Source of the DNA: Tetragonia tetragonoides
Lineage: Eukaryota; Streptophyta; Magnoliopsida; Caryophyllales; Aizoaceae
Reading direction: 5' to 3'
Assembly: GCA_038025085.1 (NCBI GenBank)
Contig: CM076151.1
Coordinates: 10,700,501-10,764,500 of the forward strand
DNA length: 64,000 nt
Shown here: positions 23,110 to 34,618 of the stretch, in pieces
Numbering within the stretch: the stretch's first letter is position 1
Layout: each line of letters opens with the position of its first letter
Notes under the pieces: generated by a model
What the model was told of the DNA's origin: nothing
Databases searched by the model: none
What the model saw: the letters and a program-made list of their open reading frames with translations, nothing else
Program-made: the position numbers and the translations under genes

Positions 23110-23535
23110 AGAGGGTGTTTGGATATTTGCTTGTGGGGTGATTTGAATGCTTGACTAGTCCACTATCTAATATTGGTGTTTGGATATTAACTTGTGAGAT
23201 TGACTTTTGATTTCCCACAAATCAACTTTTGAAAAGCCAAAGAAGGTAGCTTATGAGTATTGGCCGATGACATTACTGTAGTCCAATGACAATATAGTCC
23301 AAGACTTGCAATAATTACTTCTATGTCATCAAATTCCTCTATCATATGAATGTCCTTATAGGTCATTTTACATGGAACCAGCTAAATGTTATCAGCCAAT
23401 GTTACCAAACATCTCATTTCAGACATCCAATGTTATCAATCGGTCAAATCAACTAAGTAACAATACCAATCATACACCATCAGCCACCATCCAACAATTA
23501 ATATTATCAACCAATTGCCAAACAGGCCCCAGTCT
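23110..23535. mobile_element. Possible MITE inside the duplicated block
   Basis: Left GGGTGTTTGGATATT and right CCAAACAGGCCC resemble inverted ends. Several internal GTGTTTGGATATTAAC and (A)TGTTATCA(G/A) repeats. Also present at 63555-64000. No target duplication was determined. Confidence 0.35.
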
Positions 23536-23931
23536 CAGATAGAGAGGGAGGAAAATCGAAATTGTATCTAATATATTCAATAACATAAAAACTGAGTACT
23601 ACAACCGCTATCTCAAAACCGCTTGAATCATTTTATGTGTTATCAACTTACATCATGAATATCTATTACATATATCATAGTATCTCAACTTGTCTCAAGT
23701 TGCATATACATGGACATTAATGTCGATTTTGGATCGGATCAGCCAAAAGTCCTGCAGCTCAAGCAGGACCGTGAAAAGAAGCGCTATGTTTATCGCGTGC
23801 GCAATCTAGAGGTTATTAGAGATACAAAAAAAATATTGTATAAAATTATCTCACGGTGAAATGGGCTAACTTTTGTGGAAAAAAAATAATGATGACTTGT
23901 GTTTTGAATAAAAAGTCACCCTTAATCTTCA

Positions 23932-24360
23932 TTCATAAAGTAATTCGTTCCACCATTAGAAGGTCTTCATAGAGAGGTACAACTGACTCCAGCCCAATTG
24001 TATTTGCATGCTCCAATAAAGCCTCGTGAATATAATAATGGGCTGGGCTATAACGGGTTCAGTGGGAAGTGGGTAACCAGCATGTCTTGTGTAAACTTAG
24101 TCCACCGTGGACCAAGTAACTTTGAGGGGTGGCTGCAAGTGAAGTAGGGGGTGGCTCCAGGTAAAGTAGGGGGGTGGCTCCAAGTAAAGTAGGGGAGTGA
24201 CTCCAGGTGAACTAGGGGTGGTGCCAAGTATAAATTTGAGGAGTGAGTCTAGGTGAAGTAGAGGTGACTCCACTTTTAAAGGGGAGTGACTGTGAAGTAA
24301 GGGGTGACTCCAAATATTGGTCCACCATGGACTAAGTCCACACATATTTTATAGTGGGCA
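23932..24360. repeat. MITE-bearing repeat block, copy 1
   Basis: About 150 bp of shared flank (ATTCATAAAGTAATTCGTTC onward) then a MITE of about 250 bp. Its ends are inverted: CTTAGTCCACCGTGGACCAA on the left and TTGGTCCACCATGGACTAAG on the right. Between them run degenerate 21-27 bp tandem units of the form GGGGTGGCTCCAAGTAAAGTA. The block recurs at 33855, 38842 and 58383. Confidence 0.8.
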
Positions 24361-25414
24361 ACAGTTTGGAATTTGCCAAGGCCTTTGGGTCTGCTTTTCA
24401 CAATCATTGGCCTTACAAACAATCCGGCTTCCTTATGTAAACTCAGATCCTCGTTTTTAACTACAGATTAACCATTTGGGCTTTGGCGGGAATAGAGGAG
24501 AAAGAGATGATAATAAGAACAGATGCAAATTTATAGATTTGATTTTTTAAACTGCATTCCAATTAACAATTGAGTACAATATATATGAAGTTATATGGCC
24601 TGGTCTCTAAACAACTTCTAATTATAATGAAGCTTAACATGAGATACATTATGCTCACTACTACCACTAATCATGCAACTACTTAGCTCCACTAATTATC
24701 CACACTACTTCCAATTGCTAGTGGAGAATTTGATTTGGGATTTTTTGCCTGAAACTACCTTTGTTTAGAAAATTTTGAAAATAACTACCTTTGTTTCGCG
24801 ATTTTGTCAAAAACTACCTTATTTCCAGTTTTTTTTTGCGAAACACTACCATTTGACGGGAAAATGACTAACGGGGTTAACTTTGAGTGTGTACAACTAG
24901 ATTTGACCATAATACCCCTCATTTATGAAACAAAAACATTGAAAACAAGCCCCCCTCTCTCTCTCTCTTTCCTCACTCGGCAATGGCGATGACGACGGCG
25001 ATGGCATGCGCTACGGCTGTGGAGCTAAGGCCGCGAATGCGATCAATTAGGTTTTTCCTCCATCAGTTTCCAGTTTTTGATTTCGTTTCTCATTTTGCCT
25101 TTTGTTGTTCTTGATCTGGCTGTAAATTTATAGATTTAGGTTTTCCTCTTTCAAAAATATGTTTTTTTTTTTTTTTTATCTTTTATAGATGGATCTTATT
25201 TTATCACTCAAATGAAGATCAATGTTGTTCGATTGTTCGATTTTCTAGTTCCTCGTTGGTGATTGCGAGACGAAAATGGCGATGACGAAAAAAACACGTG
25301 CTCCAGCCGCTCGTCTCTCCTTTCTCCTCTCTTCTCTCAGCTCTCTGCCTCAAATCTGTACTGGGTTGTCTCTCATAAACTTGACCAAGCTTCTGAGTTT
25401 AAGTAATAAAAGCT

Positions 25415-25640
25415 CTACTTGAGTATATGGTACCTGATTATTCCACCGTGGAGTATTTCTAGGTGGTATTTGTTGCTGTTCTTGATGAAGATACCCTTGA
25501 TATGGAATTTGACCATGTGGGTTTTAATTGTTGGGGTTTTGGTGAACTGGGTATCTTTGATTTTGATTATTCCATTAATTTGGACAATTGGGTTGTTGTT
25601 TTTGTTGTTGAAAATTATTCCGGGTAAACAAAAACAGAAA
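25415..25640 (-). pseudogene. Gln/Asn/Pro-rich coding scrap inside the MULE
   Basis: On the minus strand one frame reads RNNFQQQKQQPN, NQRYPVHQNPNN, GYLHQEQQQIPPRNTP, broken by two TAA stops at positions where CAA would fit. This looks like a once-coding low-complexity region acquired by the element. Source gene not recognised. Confidence 0.4.
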
Positions 25641-26181
25641 AGAGGAACAATGGTCAACTTTGTCTTGATTTTTGCTGTTCTTTTGATCTCCAAGTCATTT
25701 ACTACAAATTAAAGATGATTTTTTTACAATAATCCATTTTTGTGAAGGACGTTTTCACTAGGATTCAAAACATTATAAGATGTGTTGGATTAGATAGCTA
25801 AAGAGTTGGAATCTTGAATGAAAAGCTTCTCAAATTCTCAAAACTAGTTATAAAAGCACAAAGTTGGAACTCAAAATTGAAAATAATCAAGAGAAACTAT
25901 TGGTAGCTGATTATATATGTAATCTAACACGACAAGTCCAAGGTTGGGAAGCAGGATAGACTAGTCAAATCCTCCCCATGGCTATTTATCTAGTGAGAAG
26001 CATTTATTAACTAGTGGAGTAGCAATTAACATTCAGACGGAGTCTACCATTTACAGTACAATTTCAAGCCATAACATACCAGCTTCTATATCTACCAGAA
26101 TTAACCATTTAGGAGCCTTCAAAAACCTTATGTTTCAACTATGAATCCGACCTTCTATTAGTTATCTCCACTGTCATATCT

Positions 26182-26320
26182 TCAAAGGTTGAGCAACAGG
26201 TCATCTGAACTCAGCATCACCTTGTTTGCCGCATTGGAAAGAATGCGTGCAATCTCTCTGGAAGCTTCAATTCTTCTCAGAGAAATAAACGCCGTGTTCT
26301 TGGCAATAGCTTGACCAATC
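26182..26320 (-). pseudogene. Prohibitin C-terminal exon fragment captured in MULE
   Basis: Read on the minus strand: IGQAIAKNTAFISLRRIEA, then SREIARILSNAANKVMLSS and DDLLLNL-stop. This is the C-terminal coiled-coil end of plant prohibitins (the PHB3/4 type has the order GQAI..NPAFI.LRKIEAAREIA, then SANKVYL..DDLLLNL). Downstream (to about 25700) there is AT-rich sequence that could be the native 3' UTR. Prohibitins form a ring scaffold in the mitochondrial inner membrane; this 46-residue piece has no such function. Confidence 0.8.
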
Positions 26321-26985
26321 GAGGAGAGAGAATGGGAAAAAAATGGGGGGAAATAATAGGGGAATAAAAGGGGGGAAATAAAATGGGGTAAAGAGAGTTG
26401 ACTCAGTCAATTAACTTAAGTGAGGGGTAATATAGTATTTTACACTCAAAGTTAACGCCGTTAGTCATTTTTCCGTCAAATGGTAGTCTTTCGCAAAAAA
26501 AACTGGAAACAAGGTAGTTTTTGACAAAATCGCGAAACAAAGGTAGTTATTTTCAAAATTTTCTAAACAAAGGTAGTTTTAGGCAAAAAATCATTTGATT
26601 TGATTTGATTTGAACTGCTAGTTGGAAAGGAGTATCTTTTACTGTGTGTCCTTGAGGATGGGGAACCATAGGAAGTTTCATTGTGGTACCTCCTAGTCCT
26701 AGTACAACCTTTTATATTGAAGACTTGGAGTCAATGAATGACTTTTGATTATCCAACCGGAAAATAAAAGATGAACAACACCTGATCTTTTATGTAGCAA
26801 CAATAGTAGTGAAGTCTATCTATGTGCGTGATTAAGATGACCTCTCTGTATAGTGTTGGCTGGTTGAACTGGCTTCCCCTACTTCTGATAAAATATCATT
26901 TTGGTCCCAATTTGCATACTAGAAATGTTATGCTTTCCTGGGTGTTATAAGGATCTTATTTTAAATCTGGGTTTATAAGGACGAG

Positions 26986-27648
26986 TAGGGCTGTTCACCG
27001 GTCCAGACCAACATCACTCGTGTTCGGTTTGAAACCGGACCAGATTGTATTGTTATGGACCAAAGAGGAGGACCATCCCAAAAGACTAGCCTATTAGGTG
27101 GTAGAGCCTCTTTGGTCTATTGGGACAAGTCCCATACCTTGCAACTGATTTTAGTCCATAACATTCATCCCTCTTGAAGGGCCAACGTCCTCGTTGGTCA
27201 CGGCCATGTTGGTCACGGCTGGCACTCCCAGGCCACCACTCCATGGGCCACCACTCCGAGGTCCTCGTTGGTCACAGCCACGTTGGTCACGGCTGGCACT
27301 CCCAGGCCACCACTCCGTGGGCCACCACTCCGAGGTTGGCTTTGATACCAATTGTTATGGACCAAAGAGGAGGACCATCCTAAAAGACTAGCCTATTAGG
27401 TGGTAGAGCCTCTTTGGTCTATAAACCCCACATTGGTTGCCCATACAACCGATGTGGGACAAGTCTCATACTTTGCAATTGATTTCAGTCCATAACATGT
27501 ATCAGGTCTTGGACCGGGCCGGAACTTTTAAAAAAGAGCACAAGACCGGTTTAATACTTTTGAAATCATTTCCCATCCGGTCCAGACCGGACCGAAACCC
27601 GGTTTGGCCAGTCCAAAAGTGTGGTCTGGGCCGGAAAATAAACAGCTA
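26986..27648. mobile_element. GC-rich hAT-like MITE interrupted by a TRIM
   Basis: Outer ends TAGGGCTGTTCACCGGTCCA and, inverted, GTCTGGGCCGGAAAATAAACAGCTA. Many CCGG/GGACCGG units give internal pairing. Split by the TRIM at 27051-27497. The same composite is seen at 36660-37020 and 61075-61445. Family assignment rests on end sequence only; a flanking ATAAGG(A/G)C could be the 8-bp target duplication. Confidence 0.5.
27051..27497 (-). mobile_element. TRIM retrotransposon (447 bp) with both LTRs
   Basis: Two direct repeats, 27051-27163 and 27353-27497, both TGTTATGGAC...CATAACA; the first lacks about 32 bp. The 5-bp target duplication TGTAT is perfect. Read on the minus strand, the LTR is followed by TGGTATCAAAGCC (27350 to 27338), a primer-binding site for initiator Met tRNA with one mismatch. 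The far end has a purine-rich CAAGAGGGATGAA before the other LTR. The internal part has two copies of a unit of about 74 bp (GTCCTCGTTGGTCAC...). No protein is encoded, as expected of TRIMs. Confidence 0.88.
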
Positions 27649-28073
27649 TACATAAGGGCAACCTTGGACTCTGGGAAAAAGGTTACACTACGGGAGCTAG
27701 ACTAAAAAAGTAAAAAATGCTTTTTTACAGCACCACTTACTATGTTCTTTTAGAACCATAGATTTTCTGAAAGCTAAGTATGGAACTGGACGAGGATTTC
27801 ATGAAGGGAAAGAAGTCAGATTATCCTGCATCTAATATAAGACAGTCATGCAGTTTTCTTGGTCGACATATTATTTTGTTTCAATATGGAAAATTTGGAA
27901 TTTTCATCTCAGAGTATTCCACACGTTTGTTGGCATATGTGATGTAGGGCTAATTTGGAGGCCAGGTACCGCAAGACTTGAGAGGGTGGTGGATAAGTCG
28001 TCTATGTTATTGTGTACCTTGGGCAAGACTTGCAAAAATGAATAAAATTTATCTGCTAAAGTATATCTCTTAT

Positions 28074-28084
28074 CTATAAATATG
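28074..28084 (+). promoter_or_regulatory. TATA box of receptor-like protein gene 1
   Basis: CTATAAATATG about 95 bp before the start codon at 28179, in an AT-rich stretch; a good plant TATA match. Confidence 0.5.
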
Positions 28085-28178
28085 TATCCTTATTATTCAG
28101 AAAACATATTCTGCACCCAAAAACACATATTCACCCTTGAGAGTTGCGTGAAGTATCCTAGCCAAAAATAGAATCAGA

Positions 28179-30416
28179 ATGAATATTCCTCCTACGATAA
28201 CATTATTATTGTCCCCTTCTCTTTTCTTTCTGCTTGCCTGTTTTTTGCTGTCCTTCTTCAGCATTGCTGCTGATGAGATAAGCACGAATTCCACCATCTT
28301 GTGTATCGACTACGAAAGAGAAGCTCTGCTCAAATTCAAAGAGGGCATTAAGGTTGATAACTGCGGAATCCTGTCGTCTTGGGGACACCATCACCAAAAT
28401 CCAGACTGCTGCACTTGGTTTGGTGTCACCTGCAGCAACCACACCCGCCATGTCATCGAGCTCGAACTTAATGGTGACCCATGTCTCCAAGGTAAAGTGG
28501 GTCCTTCTCTCCTCGAGTTGAAGCATTTGAATTTCTTGGACCTCAGCTTTAATAATTTGCAATGGATTACCCTGCCAAAAAGCCGTACCGGTGCTGGCTT
28601 ATTATGTAGTTTAAAAACGCTAAACTTAAGGTTCAACAACCTTACTGGCGAGATCTCCAGCATCATCCAACCCTTATCTAATTGTGCCTCCCCCAAACTA
28701 GAGTCCTTGATTCTGGGAATTAATCGACTGTGGGGTCCAGTTCCCGAGTCCATTAACAAATTTTCTCTTTTGATAGACCTAGATCTTTCTGACAACATGC
28801 TCCAAGGCACTGTCTCAGAGAGGCACCTCTCAAATCTTTCTAGATTAAATTCTTTGTGGTTGGGCGATAATCAAGCACTGGTAATCAACATCAGTGCCAA
28901 TTGGATTCCTCCATTTCAGCTGGACTGGATACGCCTGAGTTCCTGCAAGGTTGACCCTTCTTTCCCCAACTGGCTTCTTACCCAAACTAACTTCTCACAC
29001 CTTGATCTACATAATATGGGAATTCAAGACTCTATTCCACCTGCTTTTTGGGACACCTTGCCGTCTGGTCTCCAGGATTTGGATCTTTCATACAATAACA
29101 TCAATGGTACTCTGCCAAATTTATCAACTGACTTTTATAACATCAATTCCATAGATTTGAGTTCAAACTGCCTAGAGGGTGCAATACCATTATGGCTCAG
29201 AAATGTATCCGATTTATATTTGGGTAACAACAGCTTTTCCATTTCCAATCCTTTCTTGTGTCCCAAAACTAAAATCATGCTACGAACCCTTGACCTTTCA
29301 AACAACTTGTTACAAGGGGAGCTTCCAAATTGTTGGGTAAATTTTGATCAACTAAACTATCTCGACCTGGGAAACAATAATTTCACTGGAGTTCTGCCCA
29401 CATCTATTGCTGCTTTGAACCAACTTGAGCTTTTGAGCTTGCGTAACAACAGCTTTCATGGTGAACCGTTTTTACTACTGAAGAATCATACAAATATGTA
29501 TTCTCTTGACATTAGCCATAACTCTTTTACTGGGCATATACCCCCTACGATTGGGAGCTCCAATAAAGATATTAACATTTTCAACCTACGAAACAACAAT
29601 TTTGAGGGAAAGCTCCCTTTAAGCATCTGTCAATTATCCAGCCTCCAAGTTTTGGATCTTTCAGCTAACCGATTCTCGGGAACTATTCCAGAATGCATAT
29701 ACAATCTCACTGGAATGACAAATGCCTCTGTTTACTTTCCTTTTATTGACCATAGCGTAATTATGTGGAAAAAAAAAGAGCGACTCTTTGAGGAATCTTG
29801 GGCATTTGTGCAATCCATTGCCATTTCAAACAACAAGTTACAAGGACAAATTCCCAATGGAATTTGGGCTCTCAGAGCTTTGCAATCATTAGACTTGGCA
29901 AGAAACAACTTGACAGGAAGCATTCCGTCAAACATCGGGGAGTTAATAGCTTTGCAATTTCTTGACTTATCAAGCAACCATCTTTCTGGCCGAATCCCGG
30001 CAAGCCTGACTAATGTGGCTTTTCTGGAAATGTTGGATTTGTCTAACAACCACCTATCGGGAAGAATTCCACAGGGCACACAGCTACAGAGCTTTGATCC
30101 TTCAAATTATAGTGGGAACCCACTACTTTGTGGGCCTCCACTACCCAAGTGTCCTGGAGATCCTGCACCCATTAACAGGCATAAGATAGACGATATTCCT
30201 CAACATGAAGAGCATGAGAGCGATGAATTACTTCGAGGGCTGTACATAAGCATTGTGCTTGGGTTTATCACTGGATTTTGGGGCGTTTGCGGAAGTTTAG
30301 TGCTCAAAAGATCTTGGAGACACGCCTGTTTCCGCTTCTTGGATGACATCAAGGATAGGATTCATGTGATATTTGCTCTGAGTATTGCCAAAGTTTGCAG
30401 GAAGCTGAGACGCTAG
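28179..30416 (+). CDS. LRR receptor-like protein (RLP), 745 residues, intact
   Basis: Single exon. Residues 1-31 are a signal peptide. Residues 42-90 form the LRR N-terminal cap (CIDYEREALLKFKEGI, then NPDCCTWFGVTC). LRRs of the 24-residue plant type run to about 505 (LDLSxNxLxGxIP pattern). Residues about 505-550 are the island (NLTGMTNASVYF, VIMWKKKERLF), then more LRRs. A C-cap (NPLLCGPPLPKC) and an acidic juxtamembrane stretch follow. The membrane helix at about 687-709 has a GxxxGxxGxxxG pattern (GFITGFWGVCG), and there is a short basic tail without a kinase. The layout is that of EIX2/Cf-type RLPs, which sit in the plasma membrane and signal through SOBIR1/BAK1-type kinases. The ligand is unknown. 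The N-terminal half is shorter than in typical EIX2 proteins. Confidence 0.9.
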   Translation: MNIPPTITLLLSPSLFFLLACFLLSFFSIAADEISTNSTILCIDYEREALLKFKEGIKVDNCGILSSWGHHHQNPDCCTWFGVTCSNHTRHVIELELNGDPCLQGKVGPSLLELKHLNFLDLSFNNLQWITLPKSRTGAGLLCSLKTLNLRFNNLTGEISSIIQPLSNCASPKLESLILGINRLWGPVPESINKFSLLIDLDLSDNMLQGTVSERHLSNLSRLNSLWLGDNQALVINISANWIPPFQLDWIRLSSCKVDPSFPNWLLTQTNFSHLDLHNMGIQDSIPPAFWDTLPSGLQDLDLSYNNINGTLPNLSTDFYNINSIDLSSNCLEGAIPLWLRNVSDLYLGNNSFSISNPFLCPKTKIMLRTLDLSNNLLQGELPNCWVNFDQLNYLDLGNNNFTGVLPTSIAALNQLELLSLRNNSFHGEPFLLLKNHTNMYSLDISHNSFTGHIPPTIGSSNKDINIFNLRNNNFEGKLPLSICQLSSLQVLDLSANRFSGTIPECIYNLTGMTNASVYFPFIDHSVIMWKKKERLFEESWAFVQSIAISNNKLQGQIPNGIWALRALQSLDLARNNLTGSIPSNIGELIALQFLDLSSNHLSGRIPASLTNVAFLEMLDLSNNHLSGRIPQGTQLQSFDPSNYSGNPLLCGPPLPKCPGDPAPINRHKIDDIPQHEEHESDELLRGLYISIVLGFITGFWGVCGSLVLKRSWRHACFRFLDDIKDRIHVIFALSIAKVCRKLRR

Positions 30417-31150
30417 TTGGTCATGCCATGGTAACTAACCATTTTTTTGGTTTAAAGTTGATTTGTTGGAAGCAGAAATATCATCATTCACTAGTTTTGA
30501 CAGCTTCACTTAAGAGGTTGTTATGAAGCCTTAATAAGCTTTTTAGTCGGTGATTAAGTTGTATGACTAGTTGGTAATAGAATAATTTTGTGTAATACAA
30601 GTAACTCAATTTATATATGTATAACAGTAATACTCCAATCAAAGTACATATACTTTATGTTATAAATGTGTGTAAGTGTAACAACTCAATCTTTGACGTA
30701 GGTTTTTTCCATGATTCTAATTTTGTACTCCTATATGTTAAAAAAAATTAACAACTGAGAGCTTTTCAAGACAAGAAATAGAAAACGCCAGCTTTTCAAG
30801 ACAAAGTAAACCATAATTAAATTGCATAATTAAATTAACCCAGAGGTGATAATAATTGAAAACCATAATATGTCAACCATGAACCTAATCAGACAACAAA
30901 AATAGTGCTTCAAAATTAAGACGACATACCTTGAAGGAAAATGGGGGAATTGGCAATGGTAGGAAGAGTAGAACACTTTCCCGCGCTTCTGTTAACGCTC
31001 CCAAGCTTCCGCTGTTATCGTTAATTCGTTTATATATTAAAGAATTTGATCATTTTCCTGACTCGGTTTTAACGTTCATCTAGAGAATGTGAGGGGCAAC
31101 GGGAAGTTCAAAGCGAAGGCGATTAGTTTGGGAATTTGGGTTTTGCCCGT
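30417..31150. other. 3' region of RLP gene 1, no other gene seen
   Basis: AT-rich sequence with poly(A)-signal-like AATAAT and several short ORFs without meaning. No repeats recognised before 31150. Confidence 0.4.
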
Positions 31151-31321
31151 TTGCTTCTAAAGTCAAGACTTCAACCCATGAACTCATCAAACATGTTACT
31201 CAAAATATGCTGGGGCTAATAAAACATCACATTTGCAGGAATGTAGCCCAATTTGCCTTTTGATCTCAGCCCATACATTCGTTTGGTTCAAATTACTTAA
31301 GTACTATGCATTAATACAAAA

Positions 31322-31560
31322 ATTTGTGTGGACTTAGTTCATGGTGGATCAATTATCTAAATGTCACCCCATACTTTACCTGGAGTCACTCCCTATTTTT
31401 AGTGGAGCCACCTCTCCCTTAACGTTATCCCTCTAAAAGTGGAGTCACCCCATACTTCACTTGGAGCCACCCCTCTAATAGTGAAGTCACCTTCTACTTC
31501 ACCTGGGTCCTGGAACCACCCCATAAATATACTTGGTCCACGGTGGACTAAGTCCACACG
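31322..31560 (-). mobile_element. Inverted, decayed copy of the GTGGACTTAGTCCAC MITE
   Basis: Ends TGTGTGGACTTAGTTCATGG and CGGTGGACTAAGTCCACAC, with internal units such as CCATACTTTACCTGGAGTCA. It is the reverse complement of the MITE at 24099-24340 in overall plan but is more diverged and at a different site. Confidence 0.7.
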
Positions 31561-31970
31561 AAATTAGCTGGTACATTAATACGGGTACTATATTTTTGGG
31601 CTTTTGTTTGGAAATCCCCACCGTAATAATAACGAACGATGAAATGTGTACTAAGCAGGATAACATCCGCAACAACAAGATGACTCGGAAACATAGCCCA
31701 TGAACAAGATTTAGAATGAAGTAAAAAAGTTTCATTAAAAAAACACCCATCTCCTATTTGTTGTTTGGATCATTCTACTTTGTATCTTATGTGTGTACTG
31801 TTGCACTATATTGAATTCGATATTCTGAATAAGTATCCAAGATTAGTTTTATTCTTACCTTCATTTAGAGTGTTGCCTTTTTGGAAATACCATTTTGAAT
31901 GACTTTTCAATTTACAAAAAATAGCCAAGAATTTTGTTCTCCCTTTACCATTCAACCTTTGAGTATTACC

Positions 31971-32991
31971 ATGATGCCAGACTATACTATCAAAGCCTGT
32001 TACCTCATTTTCACACTGCTTTCTTGTCTTCTATTCTCCAGTTTTAGCGCTGGTACACTAAATCATGTGAGCTCCAAGTGTATAGACAAGGAGCGAGAAG
32101 CTCTGCTCGAATTCAAGAAGGGCATTGAAGTTGATCGGTCTGGCCTGCTCCGTTCTAGGGGGAACCAAGAAGAGCACAGCGATTGCTGTGAATGGTCAGG
32201 TGTCCACTGCAGCCACCACACTGGTAATGTCATTATGCTTGATCTTCATGGTGTTAACACTAGTAGTAATTCTCTTAAGTATTTGAGTTACTTAGATCTC
32301 AGCTCCAATGATTTCCAAGGACAGGCAATCCCGAGCTTTATTGGTTCACTTACCAAATTAAAACACCTTAATCTCTCCAATGCAGGATTCCAGGGGGAAG
32401 TTCCTCATCAGCTGGGAAATCTCTCTGACTTGCAGTCCCTCCACTTGACCTGTAATTCTCAATCCCCATATTGTCAACATATAGAAACCCTTGAGTGGAT
32501 TTATCAGGAAACAATTTGACCGGATGCATCACATCGAAAATTGGTCAGCTAACAAACTTGGAATTCCTTGACCTGTCAAACAATCATCTTTGTGGCAAAA
32601 TCCCCAGGAGCCTTGCCAATCTGAGTTACTTAGGTATCTTAGACTTGTCTGATAACAACTTGTCAGGGAGAATCCCAACTGGGACTCAGCTACAGGGGTT
32701 TTATGTTTCAGCATATAAGGGCAACCCTGACACCTTTGTGGTGCACCATTCCCAAAGAAGTGTCCAAGAGAACAAGTTGTACCAACCACCACACCTAAGG
32801 AAGATGATTCCCCCCAGCAAAAGGATGGTACAAATGATATTTTTCCAGGGTTGTGTGTAAGTGTGGTTGTCGGATTTGTCATTGGCTTTTGTGGAGTTTG
32901 TGGTACTTTAGTGCTCAATAAATCTTTAGGAACTGACTATCTCCAATTTGTTGACACCATGGTGGGAGCTCGGAGGAAGCCTAGAAGTTAG
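31971..32991 (+). pseudogene. RLP pseudogene with internal deletion and frameshifts
   Basis: The start has a good signal peptide (MMPDYTIKACYLIFTLLSC). The N-cap follows (CIDKEREALLEFKKGIEVD, DCCEWSGVHC), then about four LRRs. At about 32490 the sequence jumps from an early LRR into VDLSGNNLTGCITSKIG, which lies after the island in normal RLPs; most LRRs and the island are lost and the frame changes. A second frameshift at 32733 (extra base before LCGAPFP) breaks the C-cap. The frame carrying SVVVGFVIGFCGVCGTLVL (membrane helix) ends at 32991. It is a subfamily distinct from the other RLPs here. Confidence 0.88.
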
Positions 32992-33240
32992 TTAGCAACT
33001 CTGCATCATAATCATGTATGACAGCATATGTATAGTCGTAATCTCTCCTAAAAGATCAGTACTAGAAACTAGTCATGACTGTTTATGACAGTCTAGGTAT
33101 AGTCAGCTCTCCTACAAGATAAGTACTAGAAACTAGTCATGATCGTTGATCAACACGTAGTTTTAAAAATAAAGCTGTAATTCTAACTCTAGTTTTGGAG
33201 CGTAAACTAACAATTGAAAGTTCAGCGGTCTGTTTTGCCC

Positions 33241-33290
33241 ATTTGCTAGTGGAGAATTTGATTTGATTTGATTTAAACGGCTAGTTAGGG
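33241..33290. other. Empty target site of the Pack-MULE
   Basis: GCTAGTGGAGAATTTGATTT followed by GATTTGATTTAAACGGCTAG is the uninterrupted version of both flanks of the element at 24737-26592. It is followed by matching downstream DNA (GTGTCCTTGAGGATGGGG). Confidence 0.85.
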
Positions 33291-33854
33291 AGTGACCTTT
33301 ACGGCGTGTCCTTGAGGATGGGGGGACAAATCAATGTTACTCTGTTGCTTAAGTTCAACCTTAGGAAGAAATAACCTTTGATTCAAGACTTGCAGTCAAT
33401 TATATGAATGACAACCGTTATAGAGAAGCAAAAAACAAAGAACCATGATTGGTTTACACTCATTGTAATATACACAAATGTGTTTATTAGTCTATCTCTC
33501 TCCTCCCCCGAGGGCTCCTTTGGATTTCATGGGGGTATTGTGGGTGTGGGGTAGAGGAGAGAGATAGACTCAGAACACACTAGTGTATATTACACTATGT
33601 GTAAGCTTAGCATTTCCCAAAAACAAAGGATGAACCACGTGATGTTTTCTGTATATAGTAACACAAGTACTTCAATCTAAAGTCTTGATCGTCTTGTCCT
33701 TCAAAAGAGGTTTCCCATTTGCTAGAGAAGAAAACATCAACCAATAAGCACTTAATGTCAAAGATATGCAATTCTAGCATTTATATCGTGATGAACACTA
33801 TCTACTGAAATTAAGACTATGTTATGGCCGGGTGTTTAGTGGGTAAGGAGTGAT

Positions 33855-34262
33855 TCATAAAGTAATTCGTTCCACCATTAGAAGGTCTTCATAGAGAGGT
33901 ACAACTGACTCCAGCCCAATTGTATTTGCATGCTCCAATAAAGCCTCGTGAATATAATAATGGGCTGGGCTATAACGGGTTCAGTGGAAAGTGGGTAACC
34001 AGCATGTTTTGTGTAAACTTAATCCACCGTGGACCAAGTAATTTTGAGGGGTGACTGCAGTTGAAGTAGGGGGTGGCTCCAGGTAAAGTAGGAGGGTGAC
34101 TCCAATTAAAGTAGGGGAATGACTCCAGGTGAACTAAGGGTGTATAAATTTGAGGGGTGAGTCTAGGTGAAGTAGAGATGACTCCACTTTTAAAGGGGAG
34201 TGACTGTGAAGTAAGGGGTGACTCCAAATATTGGTCCACCATGGACTAAGCACACATGTTTT
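33855..34262. repeat. MITE-bearing repeat block, copy 2
   Basis: Same organisation as 23932-24360 but missing about 16 bp around GGTGGTGCCAAG and part of the right-end flank. Confidence 0.8.
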
Positions 34263-34618
34263 GGCCTTTGGCCAGGGCTCGATTGTTTTATTTTTTCTTT
34301 TTCTTTTTCCCTTTTTTTCGTTGGCTGAGTAGGCAGAGGAATATACAACTCAACGTACATGTCAGCGGCTGATTTGTCAAGTCCTGATTTAATATTTGTG
34401 TTGTAAACTAATTATATAGATTTTTAGTTTTTCTCACTTACAAAGCAACCAAACGTGATGTTACTCTCCCAAACCTCGATTTGCAGTTATAATTGACGCT
34501 CGGAGAAAAAAAGAGCGCTTAAGTAATTGAGTGGATCGGCTCGTCAACTAACATGTAAATAATTGGTAGCTCTTCTCACCCTAAACCGGATCTGTCTGTG
34601 TAACCAAATTTTGGACTC

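Larger units (their letters stand above)
24737..26592. mobile_element. Pack-MULE-type element carrying host gene pieces
   Basis: Ends are long inverted repeats (about 165 bp) starting GGATTTTTTGCCTGAAACTA and inverted at 26430-26592. ATTTGATTT occurs at 24728-24736 and 26593-26601, a 9-bp target duplication typical of Mutator-like elements. The uninterrupted site is present at 33241-33290 (GGAGAATTTGATTTGATTTG), confirming the insertion. No transposase is present. The interior holds a prohibitin 3' end (26182-26320, minus), a Gln/Asn-rich coding scrap (25415-25640, minus) and a G-rich 5' piece with ATGGCGATGACGACGGCG. Confidence 0.85.
26602..28060. repeat. Inter-gene duplicated block, copy X
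   Basis: Matches 33270-33440 (first part), then 36480-37690 and 60900-61870. Compared with the other copies it lacks about 3 kb containing the PPR pseudogene; the junction falls near 26790-26815. It includes the TRIM element and ends just before the receptor-like gene at 28179. Confidence 0.8.

Noticed and set aside
24097..24345. Repetitive HPLLHLEPP-type ORFs in the MITE (also 38970-39257)
   Set aside because: Produced by the internal tandem units read on the minus strand; not conserved in frame between copies.
27174..27391. His/Trp-rich overlapping ORFs in the TRIM interior
   Set aside because: Arise from the 74-bp tandem units; TRIM interiors are non-coding.
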